DNA of 64,000 bases. Origin: Populus alba (Eukaryota; Streptophyta; Magnoliopsida; Malpighiales; Salicaceae). Position 1 is the stretch's first letter, and each line of letters opens with the position of its first letter. Of the stretch, positions 25,701 through 37,800 are shown piece after piece. Below the pieces are notes generated by a model. The model did not search any database. It saw nothing but the letters and a program-made list of their open reading frames with translations, and was not told the DNA's origin. Location of the stretch: positions 17,240,519-17,304,518 of the forward strand of contig NC_133287.1 in the NCBI RefSeq assembly GCF_005239225.2, given 5' to 3'. Both the position numbers and the translations under genes were made by a program.

Positions 25701-26734
25701 TGTAAGAGCCGGAATCAAGTCATCCTCATAAACATCATAAAAAATCTAAACTAGGCCAGTCAAAAACATGCTTTATCATCCTCTGATTTACAGGTATCAG
25801 TTCTAGCAGCAAGTCGTATCCAAAAGCCCTCATTGAAAGCGAGGACATTTTCAACAACAAGCTTCTGCAGCTGTTCACATGGAAGAAAATGGAACAAGAA
25901 TAAGTTAACAAATGGGGATCCCATGAATGAAAACTAGTAAAACGCAAACTACAAACAAGTTTGCTTACTTCTCTTGGATTTGCATCTCTCAGCATATCTA
26001 TTAGCCGATCCACTTCTACAGTCTTTTTAAATGAGTCCTCTGGATCTTGATTGACTGCACAGATTAAAGTTCTCCTGTTTATTTGACCCAAATACAACAT
26101 TTCACTATCAATAGCTCCATTTTTAAAAGCACAAATCTGAAACTGTAAAATTAGAGCAAATGATTTGAAAAATAATAAATTAGTATCTTGAGACCTTAAT
26201 TCTCACCTAACCAACTCTAACTCCCATATAACCAGAAGTGAGGCCACAGTGCTCAACCTAGTGCATTTCAAATCCAAACAAATTCTTGGGCTGTCCCCAT
26301 CTCCTAATCCAAATCCTTATTTTTCCTTTCCTTGTCGCATGTCAAACCCATGAAAAACATAATTTAACAAGTCCAACAAAACCCTGATCACTTGGCTGAT
26401 CAACAAAAGTAAAACATGCCCCTAATCACTTTATAACCCCGCATGCGCAGAAAGGGGTTTTTGAAATATGTAGATCATGGGAATTAAACCCAGTATCATG
26501 GGATGATTACCTCTTCTTTGACTCTGTTAGAGATTTTGATAAAAATGGGCTGAGCTTCTGCACAGTGAAAGGCCTAACTCTCCATCCCTGAAACACCAAA
26601 AGAAAAAATAAGCAAGAACTACACGAACCGAGTCGTGCATATGAAAGTGAGCTTCTTACCTGGTCATGACTTGAAGAGGAAAAGAGAGAGCTGACGAGTG
26701 GAAATTTTGGCTGAACAACAAATAGTGTGGCCAT
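22710..26734 (-). CDS. uncharacterised chloroplast-type protein (At4g37920-like, tentative)
   Basis: Eleven exons keep phase throughout: 26660-26734, 26511-26587, 25969-26074, 25772-25870, 25596-25661, 25364-25480, 24514-24588, 24195-24297, 23361-23408, 22979-23100, 22710-22808, giving 328 residues. The first 50 residues are rich in Ser and basic residues and lack acids, as in a plastid transit peptide. The mature part is helical and charged, with blocks such as VDRLIDMLRDANPRE, FNEGFWIRLAARTDTCKSED, KAEQFLETIIKAPEEEWNKL and VIKKRIERTLIRT. I recall this pattern from plant-only proteins of unknown function (At4g37920/At1g36320 type), but cannot confirm it. Exon 4 is followed by a GC donor (AAA then GCATGT); no GT donor keeps the frame. 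Intron 8 holds a TRIM element. No catalytic motif is apparent. Confidence 0.88.
23435..23727 (-). mobile_element. complete TRIM (miniature LTR retroelement) in intron 8
   Basis: Two 78-bp direct repeats, 23650-23727 (5' LTR, minus strand) and 23435-23512 (3' LTR), begin TGTTAAA and match over most of their length. Directly inside the 5' LTR is a primer-binding site TGGTATCAGA, complementary to the initiator-Met tRNA end, and directly inside the 3' LTR a purine-rich TTGGGGATGTG. Flanks are ATACC and ATACT, a 5-bp target duplication with one change. The interior (about 137 bp) codes for nothing, as expected of TRIMs, which rely on proteins from other elements. It has the same orientation as the host gene. 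Confidence 0.88.
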
Positions 26735-29510
26735 CTTGCTGCACAGACAATGGCGGGAGAAGCCAGTAACAACTAACAACCGTTCACTTTGGTGACCACG
26801 TCTTTGATATTGAGTGGCCGTGTTAGTGACGAGTGGCGATAGTCAAACTGGAAGGATTTTTTAGCCTGGGCCGTGCTTGTGAGAAATCCGATAATTTGGA
26901 CTCTGTTTAATTGAGGTTTGATCCTTTTTTTTTCAGGTTTTAACGTTGGGTTATGTGTTGAATGGGCCAAACTTAGAACACCAGCGCATGCGTCCATTCC
27001 ATTGTCTAGATACAAGTCCAAGACCCGACTGCTGGAAGAAGAAAGTTTCGATCTAGGAAAAATATTGTAAAATTATTTGTGGCCATTTAAAGAAAATAAG
27101 GAGAGAGTCTATGCTTGCTTGAATCAAAATAATTGCAATGTTCTTGCATGGAAACACAGAGAAAAGTAAAACCAGAGGGGGCATGGCACTGGTCTTACTC
27201 CTGAGAGGTTAGGGCAAAATATATACTCAACACATCAAGATGTATATCTTCATTTATGTATAAAAAAATATACAAGTTTCTTTAGGTCAGAATATTATTT
27301 CTTAAAAGAAACAGGACCAAATGTATTGTCAGAACCAATTTTATATCTTAAGATGGTTAAAGTTGCTGAGAAGGAAGAGTCTTGTAGGATAAAACACATT
27401 GATTCTTCACTTTTCCTAGGATTAAATCGAAATTCTATGAAGAAAACAAACCATACTTGCTATATTACCGTGGGGGGGGGGGGGATGATTTTAACTTTTG
27501 GGGCCGGAGCCACCACCGCACGTCTACTACACCCCCTGAATTCAAGAAGGCGTGCATCAGATTTTAAAATAGTGCTACGAATCATGAATTTTATAGCACA
27601 GAAACATTCACAACCACATACAATACAATAGAAAGTGTGTGAATGTAAGCTCAACTCCATGGCTGCTTCTCTCCCGATATGTTAGCCATTCGTGTATCTG
27701 TAACCTTAAGAATTTTCTTTATACACAAAGCTAATGAAGGTTTGCTGAAATGCTCGTTGCATTGATAGTTTACAATGGAACGACGGCCTCTTTACAAACT
27801 GACAGTAGAAAGTTTAATTTGTGAAGATAAAGTATATGAATTGACTTGACAAAATAATTAATGTAACTTGATGGACCACAAATTTTTTTTAATTCTCAAT
27901 TAAATGTTGCCCACACGCCTATGGATCTGGCAATATTTAGACCCATCATTTATGAATTCAGTCAAGCATTGCGTTGAGCTAAAAAACCTCTTCTTCTCTT
28001 AAAATGAGTGGCCGCACCTGCAATATATATATATATATTCTAATTGTTTTTTTCTTCAAAAAAAAAAAACTTTGTATGGAGCTATATCAAAGGAGCAGCT
28101 AACAGGTTGACAACGTAAACTTCAAGATTTATTTTTGACCTTATGAGTCATGTTGAGGATTTAAAACATAGATAAATATCATAGTAAAAAAAAATTAATT
28201 ATTATACAATAGAATGACTTTATATGGTTTGGCTATACCTAATTTACAAGAAAAAAGAAAAAAATATATAATTGGAATCAAAACAAGTTTTAAATAACTT
28301 ATAAATTGAATCTCAAGCATACCAATTTCCTAGGATTATGAATTTTTGTTGTCAACTATTTTTTTAGCACACAATAGCATGTAATATAATCTTGAAAGAA
28401 AAAAAAAAAAAAACTAAGCATAAACATATATTTATATATACTATATCTTAGTTCGAATGGTTAAAGGATTACTCAGAGAAAAAAAAAATTAAAATTATAT
28501 CAATTTAAATATAAATAGTCTACATTCATAAAAATTATATCTCGATACAATCATAAAACTATAATTAAAAGTAATATATAAGATGATGGGACTCGTCATG
28601 AGTTGCAAATATAGAGATGGCATCAAGATTCATCATTTGATTTCTACGATCACCCACTCAAGGGTCAAGTTAGGGTTTTTAACACATGGTCTACCTACAT
28701 TTCAACGCCAATTTGGTATTAAAAAAGAGTAGGTGTTCCACATGATTCTCTCAGAACTTTTCGAAAAGACCCGTAACTGTTTGTACTGGGACTCCTAGGC
28801 GCATACAATAATTGAAAGAGCAATGTTCCTTCCTTATCTCCATGCCCCTTTCAAGATCTCCAATTGCAATGTCACTGTTCAAAGATGCTCTAAAGATCAT
28901 CCATATCTGGGCCCTGAAAAAGTGTTGTTTGTCCTCTAGTGCTGGTCGCCTCCATCAATTGTTAAGTATTATCTGTATAATTTTCTGGTTTCCCACTTCA
29001 TTAGAACGTGCATGATCCGGTCAACGAATGATCCTGTTAGAAAGCGGGAAGAAATGAAGGGGTGGCTTTAATCTTCCATGGCAGATGCTAAATGGTTATA
29101 TATCTGGCTTTTGATCAATCGTTTGCTTTTCCCTTGGCTTTGGACGATATTGATGGAAAAAATCTTAATTTTACATTATGGATCTTCACTTGTAAGGTCA
29201 TAAATATCGTTGTTGCTGGTAATTAAGATCAGAAAATACATGAATCTCAGCTTCATGGCACATCAATCATCAGTGGAGGGTCATCACAGAAAGAAAAAAA
29301 GAAAGGAGGTTGGATTTTTTTCTTATCGGAGTGAGAGCCGGTGTTCTGAGATAACGGGGAAGAAATCTATACACCGTGTCGGATGAGAAATCAACAAAGA
29401 AAAAATAAAAACACAAACACATCTTGGAAATCATCGTAGGTTCGGTCTGGATACTGTTAACCACACAGGTATCACATCATCATTTGATTTGATGTAACAA
29501 CAGTTATCAA
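26735..29510. other. intergenic spacer upstream of the plastid-protein gene
   Basis: Holds the divergent 5' flank of the gene ending at 26734. A run of 13 G lies at 27472-27484, next to a GC-rich stretch to about 27570 that I cannot assign. A TA microsatellite lies near 28021-28038. No gene is visible; short open frames here have no recognisable content. Confidence 0.45.
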
Positions 29511-30230
29511 ATACCGGATCGGACCAGCGGGTCGACCCGAAACCCGATCAATATGGTAGCTGGATCAGTCTGAATTTGTTAAGAAGAACCGGTGCAACAA
29601 CTCAACAAAACCTGGTCGACTCAGTGGGTCAATCTATGACCTAGGTGAACCTGGATGAGACCCTTTTTTTTTCAAATGTAGTTTTTCTTTTATACCTCTC
29701 TTTTTTCATTTTATTTTAGTTGGTTATTAACATTTTTTTAAAGTTTATTATATAAATATTAAAAAAATATTTTTATTTTTTTAATGGGAGATTTCAAATC
29801 CTTTTAATATATATATTCTATTTTTTAAAAAAAAAAGTTATGTTTTTTCAATATAAGATAAAAAAAAACTGTTTAGTTTAAATATTTTAACTTAAAAGAA
29901 TAACATAATATCATTTCAATGTGAGATTTAAAACATTTTAATATATATATATATTCACAAGAAAGAAGTTATTTTTTAAATGTGGAGATTTGAAACCCTT
30001 TAATATATATTATATATTTATAAGAAATAAATTATGTTTTTTCAATGTTTGATAAAAAAAATTGGTTTATACTTTATCTTAAAAGAATAATATAATATCT
30101 TTTAATATAGGATAAAAAAAACTTTTTAAAATATTTTTTAAAACTTTATTATTTATAATATGTATAGTTTATATATTTTTTAGTTTTTATATATATAAAA
30201 TTTTAAATATTTTTAAAAAAAATTTCCGGG
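29510..30230. repeat. dispersed repeat with internal tandem A/B units
   Basis: Begins with a GC-richer arm containing GGGTCGACCC (29529-29538). From about 29785 to 30120 it shows repeated subunits: A (GAGATTT..AA.CCTTTTAATATATA) near 29789, 29921 and 29985; B (CAATATAAGATAAAAAAAA ... CTTAAAAGAATAACATAATATC) near 29848 and 30040. It ends near CCGGGTCAAATTTGATAGG (30226). The arrangement A-B-A-A-B suggests partial duplications inside an old transposon. Confidence 0.5.
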
Positions 30231-31650
30231 TCAAATTTGATAGGTAACTTCTCCATCTCTTAGCTTTTTTTTTTCTTTTTCTATTTTTGATAGAATGCAT
30301 ATAAATGGCATTTCAGTGAGAGAAAAGCTATTTTACCCGATGATTTAGCAATTTCAATGGAGTTGCCGAAAAGAGAGAAAAGGAGCTAAAGTGACAATTA
30401 TTTCATTTTAGGTTTTTTTTTTTTTTTTGTTGTTGTTTTAGAGATGCTCTAGAACAACTAATAATAAATAAAGAAATATTGCACAAATAACCAAGGGCTT
30501 AAGTGAAACGTACGTGTGAGAACAAAGTTATCCATGATAAGCAAGACTTAATATTGATCGATAGAGCAGCTCCTATAGATAATTTTATAGGTTGCACGGT
30601 AATCGTTGACTTTTGCCGGTAACGTCGTAAGTCAATGAGTGGCACCAACTTGCTTTGGAACTCGTAACATAGTTCTTCTTCTTACAGATAACGTTGTTTA
30701 AGAATCCCTCTGGTACACGTTACCACCCCTTTTGCCTGCCTTCAATTATTGGTGGGTTTAAGGGTTAATTATTTTTATATTTTAAAATTTTTAAAAAAAA
30801 TTTAAATTTTTTTTAATTTTTTATTAATTTAAATTAATAGTTTTTTAATGTTTTTAAATCATTTAATATATTAATAACAAAAATAATTTTAAAAAAAATT
30901 AAAAAAATATCATCAACATATATTTTAACACAAAATATTACTTAAAAAACAACAATAAATGTGCTTAATTTCAGCGAGTATCGAGTAGGCTTGACTCTCA
31001 AAAATATCTCGAGGAGGATTAAACTGCCTTCCTCCATACTTGAGAGCAGGTTTTCAAAATTTTAATTTAAACGGGACGGCGCATTTTTTATTATTATTTT
31101 AATAACCCATTTGTTTTTTACTTTGACCATTCTTGTCGAATTGGTTCCTTCCATGTAAAGACAGATTGGCTCAAAGTGTTTTTGCGTTTACAAGATCTTG
31201 AAACCTATCTCGATACAACCAGCATCATGACGGCGACGCCATGGGAACATGGAAGATATCCAAATGGGTTTTCTTCACATGTAACCACTAATTACAAAGG
31301 GTTCAGCTTGATCAAGACAAATTTATTTTTTCATCACAAAAAAGGGTGTCTAAATATTCTAATCAAAGGCAGGATTGATCTGAATCAACTAAAATATTGA
31401 TAATGCAGGTCAAGCAACCAGCTCTGGCCTCCCGTGAGCTAGCATTGCTCCACCACCCACAGGAGTAAATTTATATTTACTGCCGGATATTCAAGATGAA
31501 TAGAGGAGCTTGGATCAATAAATAGAAGGTAAAAGAAAATCGGTAGCCATTCCTCCAACTTCAGACAGCACTGATAATGAGAGTGAAAGCTCTAGGTAAC
31601 TGTGCAATAACTTTATAGCCCAGAAGCCAACTTGCTCTCATCTTCTTTAC
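30231..31650. other. spacer and promoter side of the BBX gene
   Basis: A MITE-like AT-rich segment lies at about 30770-30960. The last few hundred bases are the upstream region of the BBX gene. No other gene is seen. Confidence 0.45.
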
Positions 31651-31658
31651 TATATAGA
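31651..31658 (+). promoter_or_regulatory. likely TATA box of the BBX gene
   Basis: TATATAGA lies 199 bases before the first ATG of the BBX frame. That would put transcription start near 31680-31690, so the upstream ATG at 31683 may or may not be in the leader. It is a single motif without experimental support. Confidence 0.45.
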
Positions 31659-31682
31659 GAGAGAAATACAAAGGAAAACTTC

Positions 31683-31709
31683 ATGGCATCTATCCAGAGC
31701 TTTCTCTAA
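31683..31709 (+). promoter_or_regulatory. possible short upstream ORF before BBX
   Basis: An ATG followed by eight codons and TAA (MASIQSFL) precedes the BBX start by 140 bases. If it is inside the transcript it could lower translation of the main frame. This depends on where transcription starts. Confidence 0.35.
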
Positions 31710-31849
31710 AAAACCCAGATTTACACATTCAAGACCCCTGAGCTTAGCTGTTCATCCATTTCCACACCCCTATTATTCACAACTTCAAAAGACCGCAATC
31801 TATCTTTACATTAAGATCCAACCAAGAATATTAGAGGAGGTATACTAGG

Positions 31850-32546
31850 ATGATAATGAAGATCCGGTGTGATGTGTGTGACAATGTAGAGGCGACAGTT
31901 TTCTGTTGTGCGGATGAAGCTTCTCTCTGCGATGGATGCGATCACAGAGTTCACCATGCAAACAAGCTAGCAAGCAAACACTCGAGGTTCTCTTTAGTCC
32001 ATCCTTCTTTCAAAGAATCCCCTCTCTGTGATATCTGTCAGGTACTACCAGCTAGATCCTTCTCCTGCTTTTCACTTGCTATGATTGTTGAGGTTATGAG
32101 ATATAGTCTTCGTGGTTATTTTTCTTCAGGAGAGGAGAGCCCTTCTGTTTTGTCAAGAGGATAGGGCCATTCTATGTAGAGAATGTGACCTCCCAATTCA
32201 CAAAGCTAATGAACATACTCAGAAACACAACAGGTTTCTTCTCACAGGTGTAAGGCTCTCTGCTTCTTCTTCTCTGGACACAGCATCGTCGACCTCCACT
32301 AATAACTTCGACGCAAACATTAACACTACTAGCAATAGAAACCATCAGAATTCCAACGAAATCGTCAGCTCTCCTTCAGTTGAGACAGCATCAGCAACAA
32401 CGGCATATAATTTCGAAGAAAATCACGTTAGTGACAATGGCTCGATTTCAACAAGTAGCATATCTGAGTATTTGGAGACAGTACCAGGCTGGTGCATCGA
32501 TGATTTTCTTGATCCTTCATTTGCTAGCAATAATGGTTGCAATTAG
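31850..32546 (+). CDS. BBX20-like: double B-box zinc finger protein, BBX20/21 type, C-terminally truncated
   Basis: Nuclear B-box regulator; relatives in structure group IV act in light and brassinosteroid signalling with HY5 and COP1. Exons 31850-32041 and 32130-32546 join in phase to 202 residues. B-box 1 runs from CDVCDNVEATVFCCADEASL to HANKLASKHSR, and B-box 2 from LCDICQERRALLFCQEDRAI to NEHTQKHNRFLLTG. All zinc ligands appear present. The rest is Ser/Thr/Asn-rich and ends SEYLETVPGWCIDDFLDPSF followed by a few residues. The TAG at 32544-32546 is directly followed by GTTTGG, a good donor position, and a conserved downstream exon exists at 32657-32854, so the ancestral protein was about 65 residues longer. 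There is no CCT domain, as usual for this group. The start could be the third codon (MKIRC), as in relatives. Confidence 0.88.
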
Positions 32547-32656
32547 GTTTGGAGTGCACCCTATTTCTAAAGAGAGAGACCTGTGTTTTTTTAGGGTGTT
32601 GTATTTTTTAAGACTCGTCTACACCCTTTTCCCTAACGTAACCCAATTTGATGCAG

Positions 32657-32854
32657 ACTTGTGACCTTTTTTTAATTTTGCCATTGATGGATCAAGATCT
32701 TGAAAGCAACAGGAGTTCTTTTTCTACAGAAGATTTAGGCTTCTCGGTCCCTCAAGTTACACCCCACTTCCCTCAACTCCATCGTTATATTCCCCAGCCT
32801 GGTTTCCCCAGTGGATTTAATCAGTCAAGAAGAAGCAAGCAAAATGAAAGTTAG
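32657..32854 (+). pseudogene. orphaned third exon of the BBX gene
   Basis: Follows a strong acceptor (CTAAC branch-like site near 32633, then TTGATGCAG). It reads 65 residues to a TAG, with the group's C-terminal signature (DLESNRSSFSTEDLGFSVPQ). Reading from exon 2 stops one codon before it, whichever available donor is used: TAG at 32544-32546 with the phase-0 donor, or a TGA three codons in with the donor at 32535. It may still be transcribed as 3' UTR. Confidence 0.7.
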
Positions 32855-34845
32855 TTGGGAATAGAGCGAGGATTGTCTTACAGTTCCTCAGATCAGCCCC
32901 CGATCTGTCAAGAAATCCAGGCATTTTCATTCACGTTTGTTTGATCAGTTTTTCAACTGTAAAACATCATCTCTCTTTCGTTGTCCTATGCAGTGTATTT
33001 TCAATGCTTGCCCACTTCCTTTCAGTGTTTGATTTTTAGTTTTTCTAAGATTTTGTGATATGATAATAAAATCTTTAGACATAAATTCAGTGAAGTTCCT
33101 TAATATTTTGTGATAGTTCGTTATTACTTTAAAATAATATTTTTTTTATTTTTTAAAATTTATTTTTAATATTAATAAATTAAAAACACAAAAATAATTT
33201 TAAATAAGAAAATAAAATATTATTTGAATGTGTTTTCAAATTAATTTTTAACAGGATATTTAGAAGTGTAGCAATGATTTTTTTTTAAATATTTTTTATT
33301 TAAAAATATATTAAAAAAATTATTTATAATATAGTACATCAAAATAATTTAAAAATAAAAAATAATAATTTTAAATAAAAAAATTCAAAATTTATTCCAC
33401 CCTCGTTTGAAACCAGTATCAAACAGCAGCTAAATCAATTAAAAGCGCGTGCAAGACGCTCAAATTCTTGTAGTGTGGCCAGCGAGGCTGAACACCTATC
33501 TAAATTCAGTGAGATACAGATTTACTCAAGGATACAAATATCGTGTAATCCAAGCATATAGAATTAGGTTTTTAAATCCATTAATTGAATGGGAATTAAA
33601 AATGCGGTGGCATCAATTAAAATATGATATAAGCCTAACACAACCACAGTGAAATTTAAAAATCTCATTGAAAAGGACAGCACAGCGCAAACCATCGGAG
33701 TTATTTTTTCTTCCACGATTAACGGCAATGGTAACACTCGACTGTTCTAAAGAAAATTCACAGCTCAAGCTTCGCGGTCAGGGAGGCTTCACAAAGGAAG
33801 CTTGACCCTTGTAAAAATGATTGTGCTTGACGATGGCGATTGCAGGCAGGGAAGAATTCCGAGCAAGCTAGCCGCTAACAGAAAGCAACAAAGCTAAATA
33901 AGAGTCTCTAGACTAGACTACCACGACTCCCCGAGTCAAGTACCTCGAAAACAATTTTCATCTCGGCTAATCTTAAGCATGCCATGAACAAGTTCTGAAT
34001 GAATTCAACAGTGAGTGTTAAATCGCTCGGTTCATTAGTTAGCACCTACAATATCAAGATTCTCGTAAACGAAAACGGAGAATAAAGAACCAATAAACCA
34101 GCGTTGCTCAGATAGACAGGGAAGAACACTTTCTCATGGAAGCATACGTTGTTTCTATACAGCGTTATAAACCACAACATTCTGCTGCATGTTCAAAAAT
34201 AACGCAACATCTTGAATGTACTGATTGTTTGTTTACCTTTGATCAAGTCTTATTTTACAGCCCCGAAGAGGGGGGTGAGATTCAGAAACAATATATTGAT
34301 ATACCTTTTTGACAATTACATACAGTAAACTAATAAAAGAATTGTACCACCGTTCCAGCGATGTAGTGAACAGGTAAACATCCACAAAGCCCTGCAATCG
34401 GGGGAAAGGAAAAAAAACACAGCGTGTCAATTAATCTCCTTATTTTCTCACATGAAGACACTAGCAGTAGTCTGGCTTTCCAGATAGGTAGAGAGATTTC
34501 TAAATGCTAATGATAGCGAGACTCATGTAAGTCCAAGGACACAGGATCGGCAGATCCATTCCATGTGGGACCAATAGCCTCTGCTGTAGGCTAATGATAG
34601 CTGGCCTAATCATAAATGCTCTGAACAAGCAGCAGTGAATGCAACCTCTATTTTATTTCGATGGTCCTCAATTTTCCTACGTACATGTACATGTTCCATA
34701 ACTACCTGTCCCGCAATATGACAAGGTGGTGTTAAGGAACCTAAATTTGTCCAATAGTCTAACTTATCAGCAAATTAGAAAAAAAGAAAAAAATAGAGCA
34801 GAACTAGTATACATGACCTTCATTTGGAGGGTGCAAGCTGCAGTT
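32855..34845. other. spacer between convergent BBX and kinesin genes
   Basis: Contains the 3' flanks of both genes. AT-rich MITE-like segments lie at about 33120-33250 and 33280-33400. No further gene is visible. Confidence 0.5.
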
Positions 34846-37800
34846 TCAAGTAAATGCAAAAAGCCTATCTGCAATCTTTGTGCGACAAATTGGACACTCA
34901 GAACATGCGAGCGAACAAGATTTACACACTGCAAAAATAAACCAGCAGCAGTCACGATTGGAGATGATGGGCAGGAAGGTTAGAAACAGTTCAAATGTAG
35001 GCAACTTCACTGACTTACAACAAAAATGTCGACAGGGGAGAAGAATTGCTGCTGTTGGTGATTCAAAACATACTTTGCACACATGGGAATTAGCATCTCC
35101 ATTTCCCAGTTGTTTGAGCTCCTTTTCCTTCATCTCTTGTATCCGCGCCTGCATGCAGAAAAATGCAATCTAGATTCAGGAACAAACATGACATTTATAT
35201 CCCAGAAGTAGATGGTGAAAACATGCCTCAAACAGATGTTTATCAAATGACCCCACAAGTTAAACTTTAGAAGGGAGTGAAGAATTATTACAGCAGATGG
35301 ATACAACAAACAAAGCAAAACAACAGAACGACAGAAAAGAAAAGGATCAAGCAATTCAGGTTTACCTTCAACCGAATAACTAGGGGCTCTTCCTTGGGAG
35401 TTTCATCAACTTGTGATGCATCCAAATCTTCTCTCTCTTTCAGGATGCTATTGCGATAAACTTCAACACCATTTGTTTTGGGATCGCTAGTGTGATCTAT
35501 ACCATCACTGTGCCTTTCATCAGCATTCATCCCAGAGATAGCACTATCCTCTCTCTTTAACTTCGCAACAAGCACCCACATGTTTGCTAAGTCATTTTCC
35601 AGAGCCTCCTCCCTTTTTTTCGCCTCTTCACACTTTTTCCTGTATTCATCTTCTATGAATTCCTTTTCAGCCAAGGCTGCCTCCAGTGCTGCTTCACGTT
35701 GCTTTCTTGCCTGCAGTTCCCTTTTCAAATCATCTGGATCAAGATTCCACGACTCAAAGTCATCAGAATGCATTCCTGAAAAATCATTTCCTCTGCCAGA
35801 GAACCGCCCCTTCCTCCCATGTCTTGTGCCATCATTAAACTTGCGGTTAACTCCATTAACTGATTGCATGCCAGCACCTCTAGAATGCACAGATTCTCGA
35901 GCAGCCAGCAATTCTTTTTCCAATTTTGCATTCTGTAATGAGAGCTTTGTCACTTCACCAGCTAAATTTTTCAGCTCAACTGCAGCAGCAGAGGCCAGTT
36001 CCTTTGCATAAGAAGCTTCTTCGGACAATTTCTGATTTTGCACCCGCAAGCCACTATTCTCCTCTGAAATCTGAACCTGTCCGATCTTTAGCTTTTCGTT
36101 CTCAATCTCCTGCTCAGATAAAAACAAAAACATGTTCCTTAGCTGTAAGTAAAAACTTGGAATTACTTTGTTAGAAGTTAGAACTACCAGCTGGTATCAA
36201 CATTTTGCTTGTGTTTTTTACACTATAGAACAGTAATAATCCTATTTCCATATGAGATATTTGAACCAAAACCCCTACTTCAACTAGAAATAAAAACAAT
36301 GACCACAACCAAAATAGAGTTATTTTCAATAAGCCCATGCAAGATTTATTAAGTTGTAGTATATTGGTGATCACCTGGGACTGAACTTTCTTTTTCAATT
36401 CATCCACATATTCTTTAGAAATGTTGTGTTGAGAGTTTACTGATGCTTTATCACCAGAGAGTGAAGCCAACCGATGCTCTAGGAGAGTCACCTTGTCTTG
36501 CAATTCTTTGTTCTCGGAACACTGCCAATAATCACCACATGCAGAAATAACAGCTTAAAACAAAGTAAACCAGGGGACAAACAAAAAGTACTAGCATTCC
36601 AAGCTGATGAAAAGGTTAACACATCAAGGAGATGCTGAACATCAATTACAGTGGCAGGATGAAAGAAAATGAAAAGCAAAAAAAAAGGAGGAAAAATGAG
36701 ATGGGGAGTGGCAGTCAAACCTTATTCTGAAGCTGTTCTTGGAGAATACGGTTGTCAGCTGATTTTATCTGCAAACAAATCAAAATCATTTCATTGGAAG
36801 GAAAATTACAATCTATGCAAGCTGGAGCACCATTCCAACCACTAGAGATCATTGAAACTAATATACAACTGGAGACATACTTTGTGAATTGGTTCCTCGG
36901 GATATTTACTAGTCTTAAGACAAAGGCATATGGGAGTTTCATTATAAAATGATTCCTCTTTCTACCCAAAAAAGCAAAAAAGAAAAAGAAAAATTACACT
37001 GCAGATTGTGAAGTTGAGAGATTCTCAGAATGATATTATGGATCTGAATTTTTCTGGATGGCAAACTTGCCAAGGAACCAATTATAGTTTACCTAAGGAT
37101 ACACAAGTGCCCGCCTCCATTTGGTTTTAACGTGACACTAGAATGATAGGTGAATACACAAGCCTTGATAAAATTTCAACAGTATTGTGATATGAAGTGC
37201 TCACCTCCAGCTCAAAAGCCTTTTCATTACATTGGGTCATCAATCTCATTACTGTCTGTTGCAGCACAATTGCAATCAAAATAATTGAGTTATTATTATC
37301 TGAAAAATAGATAAAATGAAAGAATACAAGAGAGAAGAAGAAGAAAAGGGGAAAAGTAGAAGAAAGCGAAACAACCTGCTGCATATCGACCATTGAGGCA
37401 TTAGCAATTGAAGCCTCACCACTCTCAATAATGCGCTGTTCTAAAACTCTCATTTGCCTCTTCTTTTCCTGGATCTCTCGCTCCAAGTTCTGGATCTATG
37501 GTTGAAAAACAGAGCTTTAGGCAAAACTATGAACAATCACATAGCTCTATTCAGGTATATATAACTGCCATATTGGACATGTTGGATTATAAAAATGAAG
37601 GCATTCCACAATGGAAAACTTCTGTTTTCTGATCTGTTAATTGATATAACAATCGATTATTCGCAGTGAAAAACAGAGAGGAAGCAGGGGGGGAAGGGTG
37701 TCTTTCCCAGCTACTGCCTTCTATAATATGCAAAAGAAGAACATGAATCATTTAGTATGTGATAAGCATCAAACACATCCTTCGGAGTCTGAATAAAATT

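Noticed and set aside
35580..36011. 143-residue plus-strand open frame
   Set aside because: It is the antisense shadow of the large kinesin exon 35366-36109, whose sense frame matches KIN-7D.
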